A stretch of DNA of 64,000 nucleotides from Pseudomonadota bacterium (GCA_029563075.1 JAKQTN010000067.1:1-64000); one strand, 5' to 3'; counted from the first letter of the stretch, positions 19,335 through 31,445 are shown. The notes: generated by a model not told the origin, from the sequence alone. A program made the numbers and translations.

Positions 19335-20192
19335 TTAAATTTGAATTTCGCCTTCAAACACAATTTCCGCCGGGCCTGTCATCATGACAGGCTGGCCTTC
19401 ACCCTGCCATTCAATGTTAAGTTTTCCGCCGCGCGTGTGAACCAGCACGGGTGATTGTAACAGCCCAAGCTGAATACCACTGACAACCGCGGCGCAAGCG
19501 CCCGTGCCGCAGGAGAGCGTTTCGCCGCTACCGCGTTCATACACGCGCAATTTGATTTCATGCGCGTTTACAACCTGCATAAAGCCTGTATTGACACGCT
19601 TTGGAAAGCTTGCATGCGATTCAATCTGCGGGCCAAACTCGGCCACGTTCGCGCTTTCTACATCCTCTACCAAAGTCACGGCGTGCGGGTTGCCCATCGA
19701 AAGCGCTGTTATGGAGATCGCACTTTTTGTTATGTCGCCTGTAGCGCCTCTGGTATTGACTTGCAGAGCGTATGTTTTTTGTCGAGTTTCTGCAATAAAC
19801 GGGATTTTTGCAGGCTCAAATATTGGCGCGCCCATATTCACGGTGACTTGATTGTCGTCGCGAAGCATCGGCGTAATAACGCCGCAGCGGGTTTCAACCA
19901 CGATCTCACGTTTTCTGGTCAAGCCTTTTTCCGTCACAAAGCGCACAAAACAGCGCGCACCATTGCCACATTGTTCCACCTCGCCGCCATCGGCATTAAA
20001 GATGCGATAGCGAAAATCCACGTTGGGGGTCGCTGTTTTTTCTACGATGAGTAACTGGTCACAGCCCACGCCAAAATAGCGGTTGGCGATTGTTCTGATT
20101 TGCGCAGGGGCAAGCGAAACAGGCGAAGAATAGCCGTCAACCACGACGAAGTCGTTGCCTGCGCCCTGCATTTTGGTGAATTTGAGTAACAT
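19335..20192 (-). CDS. dapF: Diaminopimelate epimerase
   Basis: [46 protein letters not shown]. Confidence 0.97.
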   Translation of the reverse strand: MLLKFTKMQGAGNDFVVVDGYSSPVSLAPAQIRTIANRYFGVGCDQLLIVEKTATPNVDFRYRIFNADGGEVEQCGNGARCFVRFVTEKGLTRKREIVVETRCGVITPMLRDDNQVTVNMGAPIFEPAKIPFIAETRQKTYALQVNTRGATGDITKSAISITALSMGNPHAVTLVEDVESANVAEFGPQIESHASFPKRVNTGFMQVVNAHEIKLRVYERGSGETLSCGTGACAAVVSGIQLGLLQSPVLVHTRGGKLNIEWQGEGQPVMMTGPAEIVFEGEIQI

Positions 20193-20353
20193 ATTCTTAA
20201 CAATTTAAACTTACAGTATTCTAGCAAATTTGCGCCAACTATTTGATTTTAAGTGTACAATGCGCGGCTCTTATAGTGATTAACAATATCTGCTTTAGCC
20301 TTTAGTCGATATTGTTTTCTCTTTTTTAAATTTTTAGTTTTCCAAGGCGCATA

Positions 20354-21517
20354 ATGAACGAATATCTTTTTACTTCAGAGTCTGTTTCTGAAGGCCATCC
20401 AGACAAACTCGCAGACCAGGTATCCGATAGTATTTTAGACGCTATTCTGGCTCAGGATCCAACCGCACGTGTGGCTGCTGAAACCCTTGCCAATACTGGC
20501 TTAATCGTGCTGGCAGGTGAAATCACCACAACAGCAAATGTCGATTACATCAAAGTCGCGCGCGATGCCATTAAACGTATCGGTTACGACAATACCGAAT
20601 ACGGCATTGATTATAAAGGCTGCGCAGTGCTGGTGGCTTACGACAAACAGTCACCTGACATTGCCCAAGGCGTGGACAACGCCAATGACGATCCATTAGA
20701 CCAGGGAGCGGGTGACCAGGGTTTGATGTTTGGTTATGCGGTCAATGAAACACCACAACTCATGCCGCTGCCGATCTGGTTGAGCCACCGAATCATGGAG
20801 CGCCAGGCGCAATTGCGTAAAGATGGCCGCCTGCCATGGCTGCGGCCGGATGCGAAATCACAAGTGACCGTGCAGTACGTGGATGGCAAGCCGCATAAGA
20901 TCGACACGGTGCTGGTTTCTACGCAGCACGCGCCGGAAATGAGCCTGGAAGCCATTCGAGAAGCGACGATTGAAGAAATCATCAAACCGATGTTGCCCAA
21001 AGAGCTGATTAAAGGCGAAATTAAATATCTGGTAAACCCGACTGGCCGCTTTGTCGTCGGCGGCCCTCAAGGCGATTGCGGCCTCACCGGCCGTAAAATT
21101 ATTGTCGATACCTACGGTGGCGCAGCGCCTCACGGCGGCGGTGCTTTCTCCGGTAAAGACCCTTCCAAAGTAGACCGTTCAGCAGCCTATGCGGGTCGCT
21201 ACGTGGCCAAAAATATTGTGGCCGCAGGCTTGGCAGATAAATGCCTGGTGCAGGTGAGTTACGCCATCGGCGTGGCACGACCAACCAGTGTGATGGTGGA
21301 GACTTATGGTACGGGTAAAGTTTCAAATGAAGTGCTTACGAGCTTGGTATTAGAGCATTTTGATTTGCGCCCCAAAGGCATCGTGAAAATGCTGGATTTG
21401 TTACGCCCCATTTACAGCAAAACTGCGGCTTATGGTCACTTTGGCCGTGACGAGCCAGAGTTTACTTGGGAAAATACCGATAAAGCTGCAGCGCTTAAAG
21501 CAGCTGCAGGGCTGTAA
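20354..21517 (+). CDS. metK: S-adenosylmethionine synthase
   Basis: [51 protein letters not shown]. Confidence 0.98.
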   Translation: MNEYLFTSESVSEGHPDKLADQVSDSILDAILAQDPTARVAAETLANTGLIVLAGEITTTANVDYIKVARDAIKRIGYDNTEYGIDYKGCAVLVAYDKQSPDIAQGVDNANDDPLDQGAGDQGLMFGYAVNETPQLMPLPIWLSHRIMERQAQLRKDGRLPWLRPDAKSQVTVQYVDGKPHKIDTVLVSTQHAPEMSLEAIREATIEEIIKPMLPKELIKGEIKYLVNPTGRFVVGGPQGDCGLTGRKIIVDTYGGAAPHGGGAFSGKDPSKVDRSAAYAGRYVAKNIVAAGLADKCLVQVSYAIGVARPTSVMVETYGTGKVSNEVLTSLVLEHFDLRPKGIVKMLDLLRPIYSKTAAYGHFGRDEPEFTWENTDKAAALKAAAGL

Positions 21518-21676
21518 GCTCCGAGCCGAAGGAATTTATCGGTAATTCGGTGAAGGCTAATGGTTGCGTCAAGCCGGTTGTTGATTGATAAAGCAGTCGC
21601 ATTAAAAGCCTTTATTTAATTCAATTGATTTGACAGTGTCATTGCTAGAATTGTGAAAACAATTCAGTAATGGCAT

Positions 21677-22888
21677 ATGTTAAAGATTATTTCTACAAAA
21701 CAAGTTCGTTTAGGTATGTTTATCTATGAGTTGAAAGGCGCTTGGATAGACCATCCGTTCTGGAACAAAGCTTTCAAATTGGAAGATATTTCCGATCTAA
21801 AAAAACTTCAAGCTAGTGTCGTAAAAGAAATTGTCATAGATACCTCGAAGGGTTTAGACGTGGCGAAGCTGGAAGTGCAAGAAGAAGCGCATCAAGTCGT
21901 TACGCCTGCAGCAGAACCGTCTCCCGAAAAAAAGCCTATGCCAACGCAAGTTCAGACTTCTACTTCAGAAGAGCTAGAACTTGCTAAAAAAGTAATTAAA
22001 GCGTCTAAAAAAGCCGTCACTTCGATGTTTCATGAGGTGCGCATGGGTAAAGCTGTCAATAATGAGGCTGCATTACAATTAGTGGATGACATTGCGGCCT
22101 CTATAGCACGGAATGGAGGTGCGCTTATTAGTTTGGTGCGCCTAAAAAATAAAGACGATTATACTTATATGCACTCAGTGGCTGTTTGTGCTTTGATGGT
22201 AGCGTTGGCCAAAGAACTTGGCTTGTCTGAAGCTGAAACCAGCCAGGCAGGGATGGCAGGCTTATTACACGATATAGGCAAGGCAGGTATACCGTTAGAT
22301 GTATTAAACAAACCAGGGGCGCTTACTGACGAAGAATTCACCACAGTTAAGTCACACCCAGAACGTGGGCATGCAATGCTGGTGCAATCAAATATCACAG
22401 ATGAAGTTATATTAGATGTGTGTTTGCATCATCATGAAAAAGTGAACGGGATGGGGTATCCCGATAAATTAAAAGCAGATCAAATCAGCTTGTTTGCAAA
22501 AATGGGTGCAGTTTGTGATGTGTATGACGCCGTGACTTCTAATCGTCCTTATAAGGATGGCTGGGAGCCAGGAGTTTCCTTGCAACGCATGGCGCAATGG
22601 GCAGACCACTTCGACAATACTGTTTTTGAAGCATTTGTTAAGAGTGTTGGTATTTATCCTATCGGCACCATGGTTAAGCTTAAATCCGGACGACTGGCAG
22701 TTGTGATAGACCAAAGCCAAAATTCATTATTGACACCCATTGTTAAAGTATTTTTTTCAACCCAATCCAAATCTCGTATTCCAGTTGAAGTGCTGGATTT
22801 GTCAAAACTAAGCGTTCAGGATGCAATTATCGGTCATGAAAACCCCGTGGCTTGGGGAATTCACGACATTAATGAGATTTGGAGCTAA
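21677..22888 (+). CDS. HD-GYP domain phosphodiesterase with N-terminal DUF3391
   Basis: GLLHDIGKAGIPLDVLNKPGALTDEEF, HHHEKVNGMGYP, VCDVYDAVTSNRPYK. Confidence 0.93.
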   Translation: MLKIISTKQVRLGMFIYELKGAWIDHPFWNKAFKLEDISDLKKLQASVVKEIVIDTSKGLDVAKLEVQEEAHQVVTPAAEPSPEKKPMPTQVQTSTSEELELAKKVIKASKKAVTSMFHEVRMGKAVNNEAALQLVDDIAASIARNGGALISLVRLKNKDDYTYMHSVAVCALMVALAKELGLSEAETSQAGMAGLLHDIGKAGIPLDVLNKPGALTDEEFTTVKSHPERGHAMLVQSNITDEVILDVCLHHHEKVNGMGYPDKLKADQISLFAKMGAVCDVYDAVTSNRPYKDGWEPGVSLQRMAQWADHFDNTVFEAFVKSVGIYPIGTMVKLKSGRLAVVIDQSQNSLLTPIVKVFFSTQSKSRIPVEVLDLSKLSVQDAIIGHENPVAWGIHDINEIWS

Positions 22889-22956
22889 TTAGCTTATTCT
22901 TGACCAACAATTATTACTGTTGGTAAGTAAAAAATATTCGCGTATAATTTCCGTGT

Positions 22957-23031
22957 TCCGAGGAGCGTTGCGAGAGCTGTATTTAAAATTACGTCCTCCC
23001 AGGCTCGGAAAATGTTTTAACGGCGCTCACC
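22957..23031 (+). promoter_or_regulatory. SAH (S-adenosylhomocysteine) riboswitch
   Basis: ttccgaggagcgttgcgag...aggctcggaaa...aacggcgctcacc matches the SAH riboswitch core; directly upstream of ahcY. Boundaries approximate. Confidence 0.93.
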
Positions 23032-23129
23032 ATTATTAACCGTGCCGGGCACGGGATACGGGTGAGATAAGCGTTTTAAAATCTCTTTTTTACCACAACC
23101 CCTTCCCTCCGGTCACACATTCAAGGAAA

Positions 23130-24545
23130 TTGAAAGTGAATATTGTGACTGATTTCAAAGACTACGTTGTAGCAGATATCAATTTGGCCGCTTTCGGCCG
23201 CAAAGAAATCGCGATTGCCGAAACAGAAATGCCAGGTTTGATGGCGATTCGTGAAGAATACGCAAAGGCGCAACCATTAAAAGGCGCGCGTATCACCGGC
23301 AGCCTGCACATGACGATTCAAACAGCCGTGCTAATCGAAACGCTCAAGGATTTAGGTGCAGAGGTACGCTGGGCCTCCTGCAATATCTATTCAACGCAAG
23401 ACCATGCGGCGGCGGCGATTGCTGCTGGCGGTACGCCTGTATTCGCCATCAAGGGAGAAACCTTAGCCGAATATTGGGATTACACTCACCGTATTTTTGA
23501 ATGGTCTGATGGCGGCTATAGCAACATGATTCTGGATGATGGCGGCGATGCGACTTTGCTTTTGCATTTGGGTACGCGTGCCGAGAAAGATTTGTCAGTG
23601 ATTGCAAACCCAACCAGCGAAGAAGAAATCTGCTTGTTCAATTCAATCAAAGCCAAATTAAAAACCGACCCAACATGGTATTCCACACGTTTGAGCAACA
23701 TCAAAGGCGTGACCGAGGAAACGACGACTGGCGTACATCGCCTGTACCAGATGCATAAAGAAGGCAAATTGGCTTTCCCGGCGATTAACGTCAATGATTC
23801 TGTCACTAAATCTAAATTTGATAATTTATATGGCTGCCGCGAGAGTTTAGTCGATGCGATTAAACGCGCGACCGACGTGATGATTGCGGGTAAAGTGGCA
23901 GTGGTGGCGGGTTATGGTGATGTGGGTAAAGGCTCTGCGCAGGCATTGCGCGCCTTGTCTGCGCAAGTTTGGGTAACTGAGATTGACCCGATCTGCGCAT
24001 TGCAAGCGGCGATGGAAGGTTACCGCGTGGTGACCATGGATTATGCCTGTGAGCATGCAGATATATTCGTGACTGCAACCGGCAATTATCATGTGATTAC
24101 GCATGACCACATGGTAAAAATGAAAGACCAGGCGATTGTGTGCAACATCGGCCATTTTGATAACGAAATTGACGTGGCTTCGCTCGAAAAATACGAGTGG
24201 GATGAGATCAAACCGCAAGTTGACCATGTTGTTTTCCCGGACGGCAAAAAAATTATCCTGCTGGCTAAAGGCAGGCTGGTAAACTTGGGTTGTGGTACAG
24301 GCCATCCAAGCTATGTAATGAGCTCAAGCTTTGCCAATCAAACCATTGCGCAAATCGAGCTGTTTACGCAGGCTGACAAATATCCGGTGGGCGTCTATAC
24401 TTTGCCTAAGCATCTGGATGAAAAAGTGGCTATTTTGCAACTGAAAAAACTGAATGCACAGTTGACCAGATTAACGGATCAGCAAGCGGCCTATATTGGT
24501 GTTTCAAAAGAAGGCCCATATAAAGCCGAGCATTATCGTTATTAA
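23130..24545 (+). CDS. ahcY: Adenosylhomocysteinase
   Basis: [48 protein letters not shown]-terminal YKAEHYRY. Start may be TTG 23130 or GTG 23136. Confidence 0.97.
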   Translation: MKVNIVTDFKDYVVADINLAAFGRKEIAIAETEMPGLMAIREEYAKAQPLKGARITGSLHMTIQTAVLIETLKDLGAEVRWASCNIYSTQDHAAAAIAAGGTPVFAIKGETLAEYWDYTHRIFEWSDGGYSNMILDDGGDATLLLHLGTRAEKDLSVIANPTSEEEICLFNSIKAKLKTDPTWYSTRLSNIKGVTEETTTGVHRLYQMHKEGKLAFPAINVNDSVTKSKFDNLYGCRESLVDAIKRATDVMIAGKVAVVAGYGDVGKGSAQALRALSAQVWVTEIDPICALQAAMEGYRVVTMDYACEHADIFVTATGNYHVITHDHMVKMKDQAIVCNIGHFDNEIDVASLEKYEWDEIKPQVDHVVFPDGKKIILLAKGRLVNLGCGTGHPSYVMSSSFANQTIAQIELFTQADKYPVGVYTLPKHLDEKVAILQLKKLNAQLTRLTDQQAAYIGVSKEGPYKAEHYRY

Positions 24546-24560
24546 TAAGGGAGCGGACAC

Positions 24561-24905
24561 ATGAAATTGCTTGCGGGTTGGTTGTTGAATGCATTGGCCT
24601 TGTTGGGCGTTGCTTATCTCGTACCCGATATTCATGTGTCCAGCCTGATGGTTGCGCTAATGGCTGCAGTGGTGATTGGTCTGGCTAACATGTTGATTAA
24701 GCCGATTCTGGTGATATTGACTTTGCCTGTCACCATACTGACCTTGGGCCTGTTTATTTTCGTGATCAATGGCGTGCTGTTTTGGGGGGTAGGGCACTTT
24801 CTGCAGGGCTTTGAAGTTAAGACGCTGACGGCGGGCATTATTGGCGCGTTGGCTTACAGCGTAATCTCCTGGATATTGAGCGCGATTGTCATCGAAAAAG
24901 ATTAA
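24561..24905 (+). CDS. Phage holin family (PF04020-like) small integral membrane protein
   Basis: Four hydrophobic segments; KPILVILTLPVTILTLGLFIFVINGVLFWGV signature. Confidence 0.85.
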   Translation: MKLLAGWLLNALALLGVAYLVPDIHVSSLMVALMAAVVIGLANMLIKPILVILTLPVTILTLGLFIFVINGVLFWGVGHFLQGFEVKTLTAGIIGALAYSVISWILSAIVIEKD

Positions 24906-24928
24906 GAAAATAAAGTAAATAAAAAATA

Positions 24929-25780
24929 ATGAACAAGCATATTCCGTTAAGTTTTGAATTTTTCCCGCCTAAAACGGCTGAGGGCATTGCTAACCTGCGT
25001 GAAACACGGGTGCAGCTGGCCAAGTTCAATCCCGAGTTTTTTTCGGTGACATTCGGTGCGGGCGGCTCAACGCGCGACAGAACCATGGAAACCGTATTTG
25101 AAATTCAGGCAGAAGGCCATCAGGCCGCGCCGCATATTTCTTGCATTTCTTCCAGCAAGGAAGAGATTCGCGAATTATTGACTGCATACAAAAATAAAGG
25201 CATTAAGCGCTTGGTAACGCTGCGCGGGGATGTGCCATCGGGCGAAGTGAGCGTGGGCGATTTTAAATACGCCAACGAGCTGGTGACATTTATCCGCCAG
25301 GAAACGGGTGACTGGTTTCATCTGGAAGTTGCTGCCTATCCTGAGTTTCATCCTGAAGCGTTATCCGCCGCCAAGGATCTGGCCAATTTTAAACGTAAGG
25401 TAGAAGCGGGCGCTGATGCTGCCATTACGCAATACTTTTACAATGCTGATGCTTACTTCAGGTTTGTGGAAAGTTGTACGGCTGAAGGGATTGCAATACC
25501 GATCGTGCCGGGAGTGATGCCGATTTACAATTACACGCAGCTGGCACGTTTTTCTGGTGTGTGCGGCGCGGAGATTCCACGCTGGTTACGCTTGCGTTTA
25601 GAGGCCTATGCTGATGATTTGCCTTCGCTGCGCGCTTTTGGCATAGATGTGGTGAGTGAGCTTTGCGAGCGCCTGCTGGCCTGGGGCGTGCCTAGCCTGC
25701 ACTTTTATACCTTGAATCAGGCAGGCATTATTTCCAATATCATTAACAATATTGAGCAGAAGGCTGCCGATAAAAACTAG
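24929..25780 (+). CDS. metF: Methylenetetrahydrofolate reductase
   Basis: SFEFFPPKT, SVTFGAGGSTRDRT, LRGDVP, HFYTLNQ. Confidence 0.96.
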   Translation: MNKHIPLSFEFFPPKTAEGIANLRETRVQLAKFNPEFFSVTFGAGGSTRDRTMETVFEIQAEGHQAAPHISCISSSKEEIRELLTAYKNKGIKRLVTLRGDVPSGEVSVGDFKYANELVTFIRQETGDWFHLEVAAYPEFHPEALSAAKDLANFKRKVEAGADAAITQYFYNADAYFRFVESCTAEGIAIPIVPGVMPIYNYTQLARFSGVCGAEIPRWLRLRLEAYADDLPSLRAFGIDVVSELCERLLAWGVPSLHFYTLNQAGIISNIINNIEQKAADKN

Positions 25781-26235
25781 TGAAAAGTCAGTCCGCGCGG
25801 ATTAAACAGCGCATCTTCTACAAACAGGTAATCTTTCTCGCGCCCTTTGTTCCATAGCGCAATCATGGTAATCCAGCGCATTTCTTCTATATTGATGTGT
25901 TCCTGTTTGAGCGCCATTGCGCGGTCAACAATTAAATCACGCTCTACGTCATTAATAATATTGGCCTGTTGAATAAACAGGATGAAGCCAATACTTTCGG
26001 TACTGATCTTTTTAAGCTCGGTAGCGGAAAACATGCGTAAGCTGGTATCTTTGTGACAATAAAACGCAGGTGGCTCGGTTAGCATGGTTTTCATTTCGTG
26101 AAACCAGTCTACTGCCCCTGAAATATCCGACTGGTCAAAGCCGGCTGCAGAAAGCTCCTGCGCCATGACCTCGTTGTCTGGAAAGGCATGATTGGCAAAA
26201 TAGTTTTCAAACATGAATACTAATACTTCAAACAT
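25777..26235 (-). CDS. smg: DUF494 family protein Smg
   Basis: MFEVLVFMFENYFANHAFPDNEVMAQELSAAGFDQSDISGAVDWF. Confidence 0.92.
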   Translation of the reverse strand: MFEVLVFMFENYFANHAFPDNEVMAQELSAAGFDQSDISGAVDWFHEMKTMLTEPPAFYCHKDTSLRMFSATELKKISTESIGFILFIQQANIINDVERDLIVDRAMALKQEHINIEEMRWITMIALWNKGREKDYLFVEDALFNPRGLTFH

Positions 26236-26280
26236 AGCAACTCCCCTCCCGTTATTAAATCTATTCTTATCCCTGATCAC

Positions 26281-27390
26281 TCATACCAGACGCTGAAATT
26301 TTCCGCCAGCCAGTGTAGTAACCCTGCTTTCTAACTCCAGCATCAGTAGCATGGAGGAAAGTGCTTCGGTCGTCAATCCCGTCATTGACAGCAGCGCCTC
26401 GAAATTGATCGGGTCAAATCCCATACAAGCCAATACGGTATTGGATTCTGCGGCTGTTTGGCCCATGTTGTCCATTAGCCCGGATGGGCTAACAACAGAC
26501 AACACATTTTTCAGTTCTTCGAGAATGTCTGTGGTATTTTCGACTAGTTTTGCCCCTTGCTTGATGAGCTGATGACAACCTTTGGTCACTGGCGAGTGAA
26601 TGGATCCGGGAATCGCAAATACTTCGCGCCCTTGTTCAGTCGCCAAGCGCGCCGTAATGAGAGAGCCGCTGTCTATATTGGCTTCTACCACTAGGCAGCC
26701 TAAACTCAGGCCGCTGATTAGACGATTGCGGCGCGGAAAGTTTTGCGCTTTGGAAGGCGTGCCGAGCGGAAACTCGGAGAGAATCAAACCGCGTTCGGCG
26801 ATTTTGTGCGCCAGATCACGATGCCTGGCAGGGTAAACAATATCCAGGCCCGTGCCAACCACTGCAACGGTCGCGCCATTGGCTTTAAGTGCGCCACGGT
26901 GTGCTGCGCCATCAATGCCCAGCGCCATGCCGCTTACAACACATAGGCCATGATTGCACAGGCTTTCGGCAAAATCTTCGGCGTTCTTTTCGCCTTGAGG
27001 CGTGGCGCTACGGCTGCCTACCATGGCGATAGAAGGGTGGTTGAGCCAATGCAGATTGCCAATGGCATAGAGCACCGCAGGCGGGTTGCTGATTTCCAGA
27101 AGTTGTTTGGGGTAGGCGTTGTCGGCAAGCGTGACTAGGTGTGTGCGGTCTTTCTTAAGCCAGTCCAGTGTGGATGAAATCGCAGCAATATCCACACCCT
27201 GGTTGATTTTTTGCGCGATTTCATCATCAACGATTTCACGCAACTGGCTTTGGCTGGCATTAAAAATGGCCTCTGGAGAACCGAATTTTGCCAGTAGCTG
27301 GCAAAGCGTTGCATTACCTAAGCCGGGTATTTGATTAAGCGTAATCCACTGTGCCGTTTCATCATGTAGTCTATCTTTAATAGACGGCAT
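26281..27390 (-). CDS. dprA: DNA-processing protein DprA
   Basis: MVGSRSATPQGEKNAEDFA, SGMALGIDGAAHRGAL, GSLITARLATEQGREVFAIPGSI. Confidence 0.96.
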   Translation of the reverse strand: MPSIKDRLHDETAQWITLNQIPGLGNATLCQLLAKFGSPEAIFNASQSQLREIVDDEIAQKINQGVDIAAISSTLDWLKKDRTHLVTLADNAYPKQLLEISNPPAVLYAIGNLHWLNHPSIAMVGSRSATPQGEKNAEDFAESLCNHGLCVVSGMALGIDGAAHRGALKANGATVAVVGTGLDIVYPARHRDLAHKIAERGLILSEFPLGTPSKAQNFPRRNRLISGLSLGCLVVEANIDSGSLITARLATEQGREVFAIPGSIHSPVTKGCHQLIKQGAKLVENTTDILEELKNVLSVVSPSGLMDNMGQTAAESNTVLACMGFDPINFEALLSMTGLTTEALSSMLLMLELESRVTTLAGGKFQRLV

Positions 27391-27408
27391 TGTTAAATCA
27401 ATGCTTCC

Positions 27409-28563
27409 CTAAGGCGTATGCACTGAATCAAGCGTGTAGATAGCGTCTGACGCGCTCATGATCAAGCCATAGGATACTCTGTCAAAAGTTCTGAAAATCA
27501 TCAGCAGGCCTACACGCTCATCTGGCAGCTTTACTTGGCCTGGCTCCAGCACCACTTTTGTTTGCGGAGGTTCTTTTTCGAAGTTAACGATTTTTTTACC
27601 ATCCGGGTCAGTTGTCACATCAAAATTAAGCTGTTTTAATTTTTTTTCTTCGGCTACGACTTTGTTGGAAGCCTGGTCTTTATACTCCGGATCTCTGATC
27701 ACTTTGCCATAGCGGCTGATTGCCAGTACATGGCCTTCTTCCAGACCGTCATTTTTGCCGCGATTGATTGAAACGACCGTATTTGGCCCGCCTTCCGCTA
27801 CCCCGCCGTAAATACGCATGATGCGGCCTCTAATGTCAGCTTCAGGCGCATGCGGCACAAAGCTGCTCTTAAACTCGTCTGGTGCGACAACCAGGCGGTC
27901 TTTGGTAAAAATCTCTTCTTTGGCTTTTACAATATCTCCCGTTGCCGGCGCGCCGTAACGCGCGATATTCACGTCACCCAAATAGATGGCTTCCGTGCCG
28001 AGCACTTCATTGGTGTCGGGATCTCTCAATGCTTCGCCTGGGCGGTAAATGTCCCAGTGTACGCCTTCACCTTCCTGGATATTGCTAATATACACGCGAG
28101 TACCAGGGCTTAAAATAACGCGGTTGTCCTGGCCAGATATAATGCGCGGCGCATCGTCGAGCTTGCCGTTCTCGATCAGCAAGGGCTGGCTTAAGAATGG
28201 ATCGATAACACTGGGTGCTATGGTGTGAATGGCTTCTTTTTCAAGCGGTTCGATACGAACGCCGGGCTCCAGCGTGACGGTTTCGCGCAATAAACGCAGC
28301 TGCGGGCTGGCGCCGCTCTTGTCTAGCACAATCACGTCCCCGGGATAAATCCAGTGCGGATTCTTGATTTGCGCACGGTTCATTTTCCAGACTTTTGGCC
28401 ATTGCCAAGGGTCTTTCAAAAATTTGCCGGAAATTCCCCACAGGGTATCGCCTTTTACCACCACATAGCGATCCGGGTGATTTTTTTGCAGTTGAATATC
28501 TTCTGCATTTGCATTCAAGCTTAAACATGCAAGCACAAGCAGCGTTATAATATGTCGATTCAT
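27409..28563 (-). CDS. LysM peptidoglycan-binding domain protein
   Basis: Signal peptide; [49 protein letters not shown]. Confidence 0.9.
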   Translation of the reverse strand: MNRHIITLLVLACLSLNANAEDIQLQKNHPDRYVVVKGDTLWGISGKFLKDPWQWPKVWKMNRAQIKNPHWIYPGDVIVLDKSGASPQLRLLRETVTLEPGVRIEPLEKEAIHTIAPSVIDPFLSQPLLIENGKLDDAPRIISGQDNRVILSPGTRVYISNIQEGEGVHWDIYRPGEALRDPDTNEVLGTEAIYLGDVNIARYGAPATGDIVKAKEEIFTKDRLVVAPDEFKSSFVPHAPEADIRGRIMRIYGGVAEGGPNTVVSINRGKNDGLEEGHVLAISRYGKVIRDPEYKDQASNKVVAEEKKLKQLNFDVTTDPDGKKIVNFEKEPPQTKVVLEPGQVKLPDERVGLLMIFRTFDRVSYGLIMSASDAIYTLDSVHTP

Positions 28564-28668
28564 GCGTTGACCTCGGTCAAAATAGCGGGATTTATCCGCG
28601 AAATTGCATTAAATTTATCATGTAATTCATTCAACAATCAAGCTTTTTTGCTAAAAAACAACGACTTT

Positions 28669-29169
28669 ATGGCAACTTTGACAATACTTAATTATCCAGA
28701 CCCGCGTTTGCACACGGTGGCTAAACCTGTGCAGGAGGTGAATGACGAAATCCACCAGCTGGTAAATGACATGGCAGAAACCATGTATGCCGCGCCAGGC
28801 ATAGGTTTGGCGGCGACACAGGTAAACCGGCATATCCAGTTGATCGTGATTGATTCCAGCAAAGAGCAAAATGATTTGCTGGTGTTGATTAACCCAAAAA
28901 TTGTTGTAAAAAGTGGCACACAGGATTACGAGGAAGGCTGTTTATCGGTGCCTGGTGTGTATGAAATGGTCACTAGAGCTGAAAAAATCACCGTTGAAGC
29001 CTTGGATAAACAAGGTAAAAAGTTTAAATTAAATGCCGAAGGCCTGCTGGCGGTGTGTATTCAGCACGAGATAGACCATCTGCTGGGTAAGGTGTTCGTC
29101 GAATATCTGTCGCCACTCAAGCGCAATCGCATCAAGACCAAAATGATTAAGCAAAACCGCCAAAAGTAG
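28669..29169 (+). CDS. def: Peptide deformylase
   Basis: [36 protein letters not shown]. Confidence 0.96.
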   Translation: MATLTILNYPDPRLHTVAKPVQEVNDEIHQLVNDMAETMYAAPGIGLAATQVNRHIQLIVIDSSKEQNDLLVLINPKIVVKSGTQDYEEGCLSVPGVYEMVTRAEKITVEALDKQGKKFKLNAEGLLAVCIQHEIDHLLGKVFVEYLSPLKRNRIKTKMIKQNRQK

Positions 29170-29173
29170 CTAT

Positions 29174-30121
29174 TTGAAGGGCAGCCAAACATTGAAGATT
29201 ATTTTCGCGGGTACGCCCGAATTTGCAGTTCCTGCGTTAGCGGCGTTAATACAGGCCGGGCACGAAATCGTCATGGTGCTCACGCAACCGGATCGTCCTG
29301 CCGGGCGTGGTATGCAGCTAAAAGCCAGTCCGGTCAAACAGCTTGCCTTGCAGCACAATCTAAACGTGTTTCAGCCGGAAAGCCTGAAGCCTGCGGAAGT
29401 GCAGGCACAGATCGAGGCCGTGAATGCTGATGTCATGATTGTGGCAGCGTATGGGTTGATTATTCCGACCAGCGTGTTGAATATGCCGAAATTCGGCTGC
29501 TATAACATCCATGCTTCACTGTTGCCACGCTGGCGCGGCGCAGCGCCGATTCATCGTGCGTTGTTAGCTGGTGACAAAGAAACGGGCGTGACCATCATGG
29601 AGGTGGTGCCCGCGCTGGATGCCGGCGCGATGGTGGGCAAAGGTGTGGTGCCGATTCGTGACACTGATACTACGCAAACCCTGCACGACGCGCTTGCCAG
29701 AATGGGCGCGGAGTTAATGGTGCAGGCCATGAGCGAATTGGCCAAAGATGGTGCGTTACCCAGCGTTCAGCAGGACGAAAGTTTGGTCACTTACGCACAT
29801 AAATTAGGAAAATCCGAATCCGCAATCGATTGGCAAAATAGCGCGGCCGAGATTTCACGTCAAGTGCGCGCGTTTAATCCATTCCCTGTTGCCACGGCGC
29901 AATTCCGCGGCGAAACCTGCCGCATCTGGTTTGCGACGGCTTTAAATCAAAAGAATAATGCAAAATGTGGTGAAATAGTGGCCCTGGGAGCCAATATCCA
30001 TGCGGCTTGCGGGCAGGCTGTTCTAGAAATCCACGAGCTGCAGATGCCCGGCGGCAAGCGCCAGACGGCGAAACAGTTTATACAAGGTCAGCATGTGAAG
30101 CTTGGTGAAATATTCAGTTAA
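29174..30121 (+). CDS. fmt: Methionyl-tRNA formyltransferase
   Basis: KIIFAGTPEFAVPALAAL, NIHASLLPRWRGAAPIHRAL. Confidence 0.97.
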   Translation: MKGSQTLKIIFAGTPEFAVPALAALIQAGHEIVMVLTQPDRPAGRGMQLKASPVKQLALQHNLNVFQPESLKPAEVQAQIEAVNADVMIVAAYGLIIPTSVLNMPKFGCYNIHASLLPRWRGAAPIHRALLAGDKETGVTIMEVVPALDAGAMVGKGVVPIRDTDTTQTLHDALARMGAELMVQAMSELAKDGALPSVQQDESLVTYAHKLGKSESAIDWQNSAAEISRQVRAFNPFPVATAQFRGETCRIWFATALNQKNNAKCGEIVALGANIHAACGQAVLEIHELQMPGGKRQTAKQFIQGQHVKLGEIFS

Positions 30122-30188
30122 GTCTTGAACTTTCAGCACGTTAACAGCATATTACACAAGCTAACCCTTTAACCATCAGGAGAACAAC

Positions 30189-31052
30189 ATGTTAGGTAAC
30201 TGGATTAAAACTTTTGTACTCATGGCAGGCATCACCGCCTTATTCGGCGCGGTTGGCGCAGCGATGGGCGGTCAGGGCGGCATGCTGATGGCACTCTTAT
30301 TTGCGGGTGGTATGAACGTATATGCATACTGGTTTTCGGACAAAGCAGTGCTTAAAATGTACGGCGCGCAAGAAGTCACGCCCGACAATAGCGAATATCG
30401 CGGCTATTACAACATGGTAAAAGAGCTGGCCGAGAACGCGCAGCTGCCCATGCCTAAAGTGTACGTGATCAACGAGCAGCAACCTAACGCCTTCGCCACC
30501 GGCCGCAATCCGGAGCATGCTGCGGTGGCTGCCACGGTGGGCATTATGCAAACTTTAAGCGAGCGTGAACTGCGCGGTGTGATGGCACACGAGCTGGCGC
30601 ATGTAAAACATCGCGATACATTAATTTCTACCATTTCCGCCACCATGGCGGGTGCGATTTCCGCTATTGCCCTGTTCGGCATGTTTTTTGGCGGTGGCCG
30701 TGGTAGTGATGGCGAGCGCAGCGTAAGCCCGATTGTCAGCATGCTGATGATGTTTCTGGCACCGATGGCGGCCGGGCTGATTCAAATGGCCATCTCGCGC
30801 AGTCGTGAGTTTGAAGCCGATAGAATGGGCGCGGAAATCAGCAAAGATCCTAAATCTTTAGCTGGTGCGCTTACCAAAATTCATAATTACGCGCATCAAA
30901 TCCCCAACCAAACGGCCGAGATGCATCCGGAGACAGGGCAGATGATGATTATTAATCCATTATCAGGCGTTTCGTTTGATAGTTTGTTTAGTACGCATCC
31001 GAAGACGGAGGAGAGAGTGGCGAGATTGATGGCAATGGCGAGTCAGTTTTAG
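30189..31052 (+). CDS. htpX: M48 family protease HtpX
   Basis: [45 protein letters not shown]. Confidence 0.97.
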   Translation: MLGNWIKTFVLMAGITALFGAVGAAMGGQGGMLMALLFAGGMNVYAYWFSDKAVLKMYGAQEVTPDNSEYRGYYNMVKELAENAQLPMPKVYVINEQQPNAFATGRNPEHAAVAATVGIMQTLSERELRGVMAHELAHVKHRDTLISTISATMAGAISAIALFGMFFGGGRGSDGERSVSPIVSMLMMFLAPMAAGLIQMAISRSREFEADRMGAEISKDPKSLAGALTKIHNYAHQIPNQTAEMHPETGQMMIINPLSGVSFDSLFSTHPKTEERVARLMAMASQF

Positions 31053-31154
31053 TTTCGAATAGGTATATAGTTTGAATGAGATATATTCCGTTTAATCAAG
31101 GCATTGCTTATCTAATAGCTTTTCTAACTTGGGTGATGCCAGTTTCAGTCTTCG

Positions 31155-31445
31155 GTGATAACCCATATTTTTGGTAGTTCTGCATCTCTGATACTCTTCC
31201 TAATCGCTGTTGTTGGCGGTCTTGCTAGCTTCGTCGTTTGGGTTAATGATGCTAACCATAATTTAATTGCGGCAATCTCAGGCGTACTCGCAGGGATTGT
31301 TGCTGGTGGAGCAATTGTTTATTTTAGAGATATTTTTTTTGAGCATGGTAAATTTTATAACAGAATAAGTATCTTACTTTTGGCAATCAGCATTGTTCCT
31401 GGGCTAGTTTTGTTTTGCATCTTAAAACGCTATAAAGAGCAGTAG
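31155..31445 (+). CDS. Hypothetical membrane protein
   Basis: Three hydrophobic segments; GTG start; possibly frameshifted relative to the upstream ORF at 31076. Confidence 0.45.
   Translation: MITHIFGSSASLILFLIAVVGGLASFVVWVNDANHNLIAAISGVLAGIVAGGAIVYFRDIFFEHGKFYNRISILLLAISIVPGLVLFCILKRYKEQ

Noticed and set aside
20220-20353. Possible SAM riboswitch upstream of metK
   Set aside because: Looked for SAM-I/II-type cores in the leader and found none I could support; only the ahcY leader shows a convincing riboswitch.
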